Source: Triglochin maritima
Lineage: Eukaryota > Streptophyta > Magnoliopsida > Alismatales > Juncaginaceae
Length of the DNA stretch: 64,000 bases
Direction of reading: 5' to 3'
Assembly: GCA_963682175.1 (NCBI GenBank)
Contig: OY821787.1
Location: 24,344,501-24,408,500, forward strand
Both the position numbers and the translations under genes were made by a program. The notes below the pieces were generated by a model. It was given only the letters and a program-made list of their open reading frames with translations. It was not told the origin of the DNA and made no database searches. Positions 55,651-64,000 of the stretch are shown in pieces (the first letter of the stretch is position 1; every line of letters begins with the position of its first letter).

Positions 55651-57091
55651 AAGAGAAAAATTAAAGAAAGGAAAACATACAAAAAATGGGGAAGTTATAA
55701 CTCACTTTCGTAGGAATCACGGTTGCACATAGCATGTGCAACAAACCATTAAACCTCCTTGTCGCCAAGGGGGAGGAGTGGTGTCTTTTGAAGGTTTTCA
55801 GCGGATATACCTACAAAATCCGAACATTGATGCATTATTAACCAAGCAACCTAACTCGTCGGACTTATTTTGTCGATCATTGGACACGGTAATTCTAGGG
55901 TCGACAATATATAGGTATCTTCTCCACACACCTAGCCTAATGAATCATTCATGCAAGTTAGTTACGGACTTAAGTGGAAGACATGGGCAACCATAACATC
56001 TCAAGTGATACATCATGTAAAGTCCATTAAGGTTCGTATTTGCAAAAAAAAATCTTTTTCTTCATCATCATCATTTTTTTACTAGTTGGAGTTTAATTCT
56101 CCAAAAGTCCACATAGGGTGATCCCTACCACATGTATAACAGATGTTCAATTGGTGTATCCCAAGTCAGATGACTCGAAAGCACCAGACATTAAGTCCTC
56201 TCGGACCTAATTTCCTGAGTGATAGGGGCCGTGCGAGAAGAGAGAACACAATACTTAATTTTTTCTTATCTACAAATGAACCAAAACCCCTACATATAAG
56301 GTTTCAGAACAGGAGTTTAAGGTCCCTGACTTCTTTATTTGTTTGAGTACTAAAACCCTATGATTACTCTCCCCCCGACGGAAAATCGGGGTGCATCCTT
56401 ACGACTAGATAAGTCCTAAAGCCAGTGTACTAGATATCCTAAGGAATCATGTTCAAGTCAATTTTGGGAGTTTCCTGTTTATTTTGCCTCTCAAAAGTTT
56501 TGCACATGCTAAATAGACGCAAAACTGACAAAACATTTTCTTACTCAAAGACATGAAGATTTTGAATGAAATGAAAATTTTAAAGCACTAGGCAAGCAAA
56601 AGAAGGCAAATCACCCAAGGATCATGGTATAGAAGATATATCATTGTACATTGCAACACACTAACATAACCCTAACAATACACAAAAAAAACAAAAAAGT
56701 GAAAAAGACTTTACTCCACATATATACAAATGTAAAACCCACCCACCCACCCACCCACTTACTTATGCATTGTCCTCAATGTATGCAAGCATGATACTAC
56801 ATGTATTTTTGTATGAAAAATTACGATCTCACCATACTTTCACGCACAAGGAATTTTTCGTGGTCATGTTGATAGACAGAAAACCGAATTCCCCTTAAAA
56901 CCTATGAGATACTTAAGAAGGGAGATAAATACGTGAAACAAATGAGGCCCAAATGCACAAGGGTTGGAGCGACAACAATCTATGCCCACTCTAGGAGTCT
57001 TTTTTGTCTTGTCTTTCAATTTTTTTCAAATATAACTTTGTACAAAAATAAATTCCCATCGTCATTTGTCCAAGCACATCAAATGGTAACC
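55651..57091 (-). other. Non-coding interior of the gypsy element
   Basis: No convincing coding text on either strand and no pol domain recognised. Contains a (CCCA)5 microsatellite at 56738-56757. Confidence 0.55.
56738..56757. repeat. (CCCA)5 microsatellite
   Basis: Five tandem tetramer units in the non-coding gypsy interior. Confidence 0.9.
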
Positions 57092-57640
57092 TTAAAAGTG
57101 GGTCAATGCACTTGGAATGGGAACATGACACCACGTGGGGCCAAAATACTCATGTGTTTCCCCCTCACAAAGTGTACCAAATATCAGGAGAGGTTCATGA
57201 ATTAGACGCGAAGGTGTCTGATTAGAAGGATCAAACTGAAAGTGGTCAAACCTCTTAAGAGCTTGGGAAATATTGTCCAACAGAAGAAGAGTTTCCCTCC
57301 TTGTGGTATTAAAATCAGGATCATCAATACAAACACTCCAACTAACAGGTTGGTGGGTCGGAACGAGGTCAAGAACCTTGTTATGCTTGCCTAACTCACG
57401 AGATGAACAGAAAGTTGGTCTCTTACCCAAGGTATCCTCTAAGGAACTCCCAATACCCATATTGGCAATGTAGTTGTTTGGTGTCCCATCATTTTTAAGA
57501 TGATCAAGAACAATAGTGAGAGTCAAACTCTCACCAGGTCATATGAAATTAGGAGTATTAGGGAGCTCTTGCTCCACCAAAAGTGAGTCCTTAAGAGACA
57601 ACATTAAGATCATATGGCTCAAGGGCCACTTGACAAAAAG
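57092..57640 (-). pseudogene. Unrecognised coding-like frame in the gypsy interior
   Basis: A 144-residue frame (57526-57092), with in-frame text continuing upstream past one stop to about 57640 (SLLVEQELPNTPNF). Composition is protein-like rather than low-complexity (for example LLLLDNISQALKRFDHFQF and CEGETHEYFGPTWCHV). I recognise no domain. It lies downstream of the gag relic on the same strand, so it may be a decayed part of the same element or a captured segment. Confidence 0.35.
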
Positions 57641-57867
57641 ATAAGGCACAATCCTGTGCCGACTCATAATGAAGCTGGTCCATGCTATTCTCCATTAGAA
57701 TCGAATCCCCACCAAGTGATCGTGAATTGAAACCCCAAGTTCCTCAGACTGACTACGAGTTTGACTTTGAAAGATTGTGCTTTGAATTTGTCAATGTGGT
57801 GGTGGTTTGATATCAGAAGATAAATCCTCATGTTTACAAGAATGTTACCATCTTCACGTTCACGCTA

Positions 57868-58393
57868 TTATTGTGTGATCTGACTCACTTGCATTGTCAG
57901 ATTTTGCATGGAATGTTGAGCGCTTTCCATGAACATAAATAGAGTTTGTTTCAAGGAGTCATGTCTATGGTCAACTGTGAGGTCCAATTCTGAATTTTGT
58001 AGATTTTGGGGTTGGGTGTTTATGGGCCGAGAATGAGTCCAATGATTGGCCATAGGTGGTGGCTGGTAGGGATATTGGTATTCGGGAGGAGAATAATGGG
58101 ATGTGTATGATGTATAAAAATTTGAATAACTATTGTCTCCCCATGAACCCCTCTCTTGGGTTTTACGTTGATGCGTAAATGTCACATTGAGCATTTTGGG
58201 AATATGTATGCTCATACTTAGGCTCTGGGGTAACATAAGGACATTCCCCAATAACGTGACCACTCAACCCACAACAATCACACGGTAGGGCTACTGGAGC
58301 CACTGGTACACTCATGTTGTCTACTGCATGCATGAAGGAGGCAAAAAGTTGTTGTAATATCTCAGTTTGTTTGACCAACATATGATCCGACAT
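57868..58393 (-). pseudogene. gag: Gypsy Gag relic with CCHC zinc knuckle
   Basis: Two overlapping minus-strand frames, 58393-58163 and 58263-57868, together look like the C-terminal half of a Tat/Athila-type Gag. The first holds a perfect CCHC knuckle, CDCCGLSGHVIGEC, followed by PYVTPE. The second continues with a glycine/asparagine/tyrosine/proline-rich linker (SNFYTSYTSHYSPPEYQY, MANHWTHSRP) and a methionine/glutamine-rich helix at the end. A frameshift separates them. The capsid part upstream (58394-59200) is not recognisable. No protease, RT or integrase follows. Confidence 0.65.
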
Positions 58394-58713
58394 AACTAGA
58401 TGGTGGTCTAGTAGTCAGTGCCTGTCTCATATTACCCCAATTTGAAGATTGCTCAACCACAATTAAGATGGTTCCAACCATACAGGGTTTTTCTCTGAGG
58501 CACCCCAGGATGCATGAGTCAGGAATACTAGGGAGAATAGTCCTGGTCCCCACAACGAAATGGATGGTCACCCATGTAACCATCCATCTTGACAAAGAAC
58601 TCTCGAGACGACCACTCTCACCACCACAAGGCCAAGCTCGTAAAAAGTGCTCGACTCGACCCGAAAACGCTTACAGAGAGTGTAAATGGGAGGAGACTAG
58701 AACATTAAAGTAG

Positions 58714-59204
58714 GAGAGAAGAAGATGACTTAGAGGAGAAGGGAAAAATCTCTAAAACTAGCGGTGTAGAGGGTAAGGTTAGAAGCCTAGTCTAGCAAAC
58801 ACGGCTGAAAAAAACTTAAGCTGACCATGGGTCCTTAAGCTAGACGACGCCTAACTTCGAGCTCACGTGGCCACAATGCGCCTCACCTCCTTACGATGAA
58901 GACCATAAAGCCTAGAAAGTAAGCCAAGATCCAAAGATCTTGTCTCTCCTGCTATCGTTAAAGTGGGCAACGCCGAGTAGGCTATGACGGTCGTGACCGG
59001 ATCACTCTCCTAATGTGCCAGAGTCCTAATGGCCAATGTCTACTTGATTTTACATTAAGGCTTCACTTGAGTGTGGCTTGTGGGGCTAATATAGGGGTGA
59101 TGAAATCCCCCACCTTATCTTTGAGACTATAGGTGGTGCCCCTTAAAGATGTTTTGAAATCGTAGGCTAGCAAGCAACTCACCAAACAAGCATTCACCTC
59201 ACTC
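58714..59204. other. Unassigned interior of the gypsy element
   Basis: No frame or repeat recognised on either strand. It lies between the Gag relic and the solo LTR. Confidence 0.5.
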
Positions 59205-60744
59205 TTGTCTGTTAGGATCTATGGCCCTCTAATAACTAGATAATTGTGGAATTAAAAATACTAATTGAAGGATTAAGGGAAGAGACAATTACAAATCGCA
59301 AATTCATCGACACTTGAGTTTAGAGAGGTTCGATACCATACCCAGTCCCAGTCCTCCTCGCAAGCCTCGCTCGATCCTCGAGCCTTGCTTACGGTTCCAC
59401 TAACCGATCTCCGTTCCGGTCCGAGATCAACATCGTTTACAACCACCGAGCCTCGTGAACAACCTCACATCGCTCATGTCTCCTCTCACAACCTGAGAGG
59501 GAGCTTCCTCGAAGCTTTACAACTCTTTGGTGATTCATGAATATGGAGATGGAATCACAATCTAACTAACAGTCTATACTTGAGCACACTTGGATATTGA
59601 TATGGAATTGGATATGCAAGTCATGAAGTTTTAGCTTGAGTTTTAAGGATTGAGAGGTTGAAGATGAAGAGGATTTGGCTTTGAGTATGGGATAGATAGG
59701 GAGTGTTCTAGAGTCTCAAAACAAACAAATAGGGTCCTATTTATAAACCTTCAAGCTCTACTAGCCGTTTGGGAGTTGGTGGGGAATTGACCAATGAAAA
59801 GAAGGATGTGACTTAAGCACGGGCAGATTTTAGACCATGTTCGGTCGACCGTTCAAGTAATGGTAGTCTGAGACACAAGGGTTTCATTGGTCTGAACTAA
59901 GCTTACGGTTGACCAAATAGGGTTCAGATCACCGTTCATTAACTTCCAGTAGCTATTTTCATTTGAACTCTAATTAAGTTCTGTTAACCGAATTCCATTC
60001 GGTTCACCGTTCCAAGGTGAGCAGTTGGATTGATTGGGCTCTGATCTACTCAAGTTCGGTTGACCGTGTATACTTCGGTAAACCGAAGTTAGGGCTGATA
60101 GTTAAGGCTTAAATAGTCATTAGGTACAACGTCAAGTGCCACGTGTCAATAGTTGTTGGGCGCCTAAAGCCAAGAATGACTTGATTGACTGATAGGTATT
60201 CAGTCTCCGAATTAGGACAAGTCAATTGGGATCTCGGGACTTGATTCAAATGAGACCGTTGGAGCAAATTCTAAAACCGGTCCAGGGCTATTCGGTCGAT
60301 CGAACGTGGTTTGGTCTTCCGACAAGGCAATTCTAAAGAACAACCTAATGTTTACTGGTGGGAAGTATTCAGATAACCGATAGGTGTTTGGTGAACCCAA
60401 CTAGAAGGGTTTCGGTGGACCGTGAGGGGTTCGGTTTACTAAATCTTGTCGGGACAGAATCCAAGTGCTCAAGTTTACATTAAACCTTATGGACTCAGTA
60501 AATACAAAATTACATGTCTTGGTCCAAAGCATTGATTACAAGTCTTGAGTCTTGATGTCTTTGTCCCAATGCTCCTTTCGTTCATTGTCTTGATCAACCT
60601 ATTAAGATGATTGCTAGTATACAAGTATGTATGCAATGTATGTAATCGTGTTTGCTCACTTTGATTGATTAGGTTGATTGATTAAGATTAGTTTGATTAA
60701 TCATCAAAATTAATATAGATTAAGGCCAAAAAGCCAACATTGTC
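59205..60744 (-). mobile_element. Solo LTR of the Sirevirus-related C2 family with perfect target duplication
   Basis: 59210-60739 begins TGTTAGGATCTATGG and ends AAAAAGCCAACA on the plus strand, the same ends as LTR C2 and close to element C. TTGTC is duplicated exactly (59205-59209 and 60740-60744). It contains a minus-strand TATA-like GGTTTATAAATA (59739-59750) and a palindrome cluster (59838-60440). No interior adjoins it, so it is the product of LTR-LTR recombination. Confidence 0.95.
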
Positions 60745-61247
60745 CCGATGCACCTTACTAACTAATGTATGCTTTAACCATGCATGAATAATAGAATGGG
60801 TGCACATACCTCATGCCAGCAATCCACAACAAGAATGTAAAGAAAAGAAAAGACGAGTGCGTGCAAGATCTACAAATGATGCATTACCTAGATGATAATC
60901 AGTCTACTATTTTGCTTTGAGTTTTAAGGTCCAAGATGATTAAAAGGTGTATTGGTTGGTTCTGTTTAGTCTGGGAATAGTCTACAGGTTATAAAATGCC
61001 AAATTGAGCTCCCAGACCACTATATTGTAAGAAACAACAAACAGAAGAAATGATGAAGCAAGATCTGCACACCAGACCACCAGTTGGTGGTCTCAGGTTG
61101 CTGTTTGGCAGTCACAATGGTTTTTATGCTCTCAAATTTCTCCTGGTATCTCCCTTCAATGCTGAGATGAACCTAAAACAAACAAAAACTAAAAACAAAA
61201 GATTAAATCCACCCGAATCGTCCAAACCAGAGTCTGGATAGAGCACC
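60745..61247 (-). other. Leader region of the gypsy element
   Basis: Follows the primer-binding site on the minus strand. Non-coding as far as seen, with a small inverted repeat ACCACCAGTTGGTGGT near 61076. Confidence 0.5.
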
Positions 61248-61265
61248 TCCTCGGCAATGGCGCCA
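61248..61265 (-). other. Primer-binding site of the gypsy element (tRNA-Asp type)
   Basis: Minus strand TGGCGCCATTGCCGAGGA. The plant tRNA-Asp 3' end complement is TGGCGCCGTTGCCGGGGA, used by Athila/Tat elements; two changes are present. It lies eight bases from the proposed LTR end. Confidence 0.8.
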
Positions 61266-61272
61266 AAAAACT

Positions 61273-62689
61273 TGATGTGAAATTAAGTTTAAGCGCAAGT
61301 GCACGACCGTCGGTGAAGACGGGGCAAGTACGAGTCGATCCACCGGGAGGTGTGTCAACTCTGGTTCTTTAAAAATTGATTGGGAAAGGAGAGGAGAAGT
61401 TGTTTATTATGCTAACTACACTACACTATGAATGAACTACAATTAAACTAAACCCCATGGAGTGGAGGTGTGTAGGTATGTGTGTGTGAGTGAGTCTTCA
61501 TTTCAATTAGGAACAAGTGTAGTTTGTGTGATATACAAGTAGAAGCTAGTAGAATCTAAGTGTAGCATACACAACACTACATGGCAAACCATGAACATGC
61601 ATATCTCACATAAAGTTGAGGTTGATTTTAGATTATCAAGCATGCAATAAGTAACTAGTGTGGCCATTAAAGCATCGATCAATCCTACATACAACCTAAA
61701 TCATTCATGTCAATGTGCACCAAACATGGATCTATACATAACAAGTCATTCCCATCAAACCATTACAAGAAACAAGATAAACTCTAAAGCTAGCATGAGA
61801 TAAGTACCTAGTGTGGACATTATCCCATCTAATACAAGTTTAAGCATGCTTCAAGTATAGATCTACATTAAGCATATGAAATGACACAAATAAAAGAACC
61901 TATGACTATCACATATTCTACATCACCTCCACCCCAAAAGGGGGATGGAACTACTCACTCCTCATTAAGAAAAGGAGGCAAAACGAAATTAAACTAAGCA
62001 TGCAAGAATTAAAAGAGAAGACAACATTAAAACAAACTAAGAGAAATTATTTTATTTACATGACTCACATTACAAGTAGCATTCTTCTCCACTTGAGTTT
62101 TGCTCCAAGGCTTACTCTAAGTAGAGAGCATGCCACAAGGCAATGGGGTAATTACAAAGGAGGAAAAAGAGTTATATTTATAGGCATGAAAAAAGGTAAC
62201 CGGGGACAATCCCCCGATGTGGGACTAATGACACCTACTAAAAATAGCTATAAACAACATAAAAAATACCTGAGACAAATAAAATCGGATCTGGACCGGG
62301 TTGGGCCGCCAATTGCTGTCTGAATTGGTCTGATTGAGTCCAAATTTTGCAGCCATCTTTAGTGTTGTAATTAGGCAGTGGGGTGCACCATATCCGGTCA
62401 TACATGTCTGGGCTTGAATCTAATTGCCAAAATACTCCTCATGATGGTGTTGAGTTTCTCGATTTGCAAATTTGTCCTCTTGGCTTGCATCCAGGTCCTT
62501 CCCTCTTGCAGATCAGTCCATAAGTCTCACTGATCAGTCCTTTATCTCACGTTTTGGTCCTTTTTGTATCTCTTCTTCTCAAACTAGTTTATTCCTGAAA
62601 CCTAAACATAAAACTCGTTACGTATCATTGCTTAAGTTCAAAATAGAGGATATAAGACACGAATATATGCATGATATGATGTCAATCAA
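61273..62689 (-). repeat. 5' LTR of a Tat/Athila-like gypsy element (D2 family)
   Basis: On the minus strand it starts TGATTGACATCA and ends CACATCA, next to the tRNA-Asp primer-binding site. A TATA box (TATAAATATAAC, minus strand, about 62172-62183) is preceded by AGTCCCACATCGGGGG (62212-62227), a frequent plant LTR promoter block. Two units of about 150 bp containing AAGTAC/ACTAGTGTGG...CATTA lie at 61645 and 61797. The same family provides the fragment inside element B, whereas LTR D1 differs in U3. Confidence 0.75.
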
Positions 62690-64000
62690 AGTACAAGTAT
62701 GTAATGTAGGTAAAATCAACTAAACACTAGTGTGGAGTCTAATTAACATCAACTACATCTACATCTACATCTACATCCATGCATGACTAACATAGTTAGA
62801 CATGAAGTTAAAATGCACTTTGGGTTCTGAAGAATGAACTAAGTACCTATTGTACCATTAGGACATCAATTAACCATCCAAACAACTCAATACATTCATG
62901 CATTCACTACTAATCAAGCATCCAAACATAACAAGCCATTTCCGTACAACGATAAACCATTACAAGCAACAAGATAAACTCTAGATCTAGCATGAGACAA
63001 GTACCTAGTGTGACCATTATCCCATCTAATACTAGCTTTAGCAAGTTACAAGTGTGGATCTACATTAAGCACATGAAATGGCACAAGATAAGAAGAACCC
63101 ATCATACACTTCACCGCCAACTACATTGCCTCCACCCCAAATGAGGTGGACCTACTCACTAATCATATAACAAGCATGGAAAGCAAGATATTAAGATTAA
63201 ACATTACATAAAACTCTAACTTGAAATCTAACCAACAAAATGAAAAACTAATTGCATAGAAAGAAAGTTAATTACAAGGGAACATGAATCCAACATTATA
63301 TTAAACAAAATGTGAGATTACAATATTCATCCACCTTCCTCCACTTGCAGCCAAATTGGGTAAAATCTAACCTACTCTAATGGGGGAAGTGGAGAAGAAG
63401 TAGAAAGGTGGAAGAAACATTGCTATTTATAGAAGAAATAAGGGCTTAGATGGATCTAGAAGCAATCTAACAGTTGTCATCATTTTCTCTATAGTCTGGT
63501 GCACCCAGATAATCAAGACGAAGCCACAAGAGAAATTGGGGCCAAATTGGAGCAAATTGATCCACCAATGGCAGAACAAAATCCACCACTTGAGGATTAT
63601 TTGCTTCTGATCGACCACGTTTTTCTCCAACAACTTAAACGTTGTATTTTTCACGTGGGGTGCACTCCTGGTCAGCTGGTTCAAGCCTATTAGTCTTAAA
63701 TTTCCCAAATACTCCTCAAGATCATGGTATTGAAGGATTTTTGCGTCCAAAATGTTTTTCGTGCATTCAGGTCCCTCTGGATTACAACTCGATCCTTCCT
63801 GATTTGCAGATGGGTCCTTGTTCATGACAAACAAGTCCACATTGCTTCATTTGAGTCCTTTTCTCTTCCTTTCTCTTCTTTATTACCTAATACTTGAAAC
63901 ACTACAAACAAACACTCGAGTAACACACAATTAAGGTAAAATAAAGGATATATAGCATGAATGCGATGTATGATATGCTACTAATCAAGCGATTTTGAGA
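62690..64000 (-). repeat. Further Tat/Athila-like LTR (D1-like), into which the D2 element may be inserted
   Basis: 63300-63987 matches LTR D1 (54866-55605) to the terminus CTACTAATCA. 62800-63290 carries the AAGTACCTAGTGTG-type repeats (62833 and 62995). The last 13 bases belong to whatever follows. An (ACATCT)4 microsatellite is at 62754-62777. A TATA-like minus-strand CTATAAATAGC is at 63421-63431. Confidence 0.65.
62754..62777. repeat. (ACATCT)4 microsatellite
   Basis: Four perfect hexamer units in the LTR at the right end of the window. Confidence 0.9.

Noticed and set aside
58395..58713. Plus- and minus-strand frames around 58362-58713
   Set aside because: Mutual shadows without recognisable domains; the minus frame lies in the region upstream of the Gag relic but does not resemble a capsid.

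Overview
The window is nuclear DNA of a flowering plant and, as far as I can see, consists entirely of transposable elements and their debris. I found no host gene, rRNA, tRNA gene or CRISPR array. The case rests on copia primer-binding sites matching plant initiator-Met tRNA, a Tat/Athila-type gypsy primer-binding site matching tRNA-Asp, CACTA termini with a TNP2-type transposase, and plant-style LTR promoters with TATA boxes. The species cannot be named from the sequence.

Layout. 2-2636: 3' part of a copia element (RT, an in-frame deletion through RNase H, probable 3' LTR). 2637-2899: CACTA end fragment. 2900-5337: AT-rich debris. 5375-11745: a CACTA (En/Spm) element with decayed TNP2 and a second transposase-like gene. 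12286-12539 and 29560-29650: a GA-rich minisatellite split by 12540-29554, a copia array LTR-internal-LTR-internal-LTR with an exact 7,445-bp period and one target-site duplication (GGAGA). 29675-30861: a CACTA deletion derivative. From about 30862 to the end lies an old, minus-strand Tat/Athila-like gypsy complex, interrupted by several insertions: a nearly intact Sirevirus-type copia element (31242-41954, minus strand, TSD GACCA) with gag, pol and an envelope-like ORF; a related LTR (42327-54865) itself split by a second copia element (43122-54199), whose pol carries a gypsy-LTR fragment; and a solo LTR (59210-60739, TSD TTGTC).

How the parts relate. Elements A (12540-29554) and B (43122-54199) are sister copia families. 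A has an intact Gag reading frame but a wrecked pol and still inserted recently, so it probably moved in trans. B retains a long open RT-RNase H frame but has stops and a frameshift in gag and upstream pol. Element C is the best candidate for recent autonomous activity: its pol is one frame broken by a single amber codon.

Most unusual observations: (1) the three-LTR tandem copia array, whose middle LTR resembles the left LTR; (2) dense clusters of CGGT-N2-ACCG palindromes in the LTR promoters of at least two copia lineages; (3) the same cluster inside element C, directly upstream of the envelope-like ORF, as if that ORF had its own promoter; (4) a possible leader intron in element A that would remove the primer-binding site from spliced mRNA. 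All similarities were judged by eye; no database was searched.
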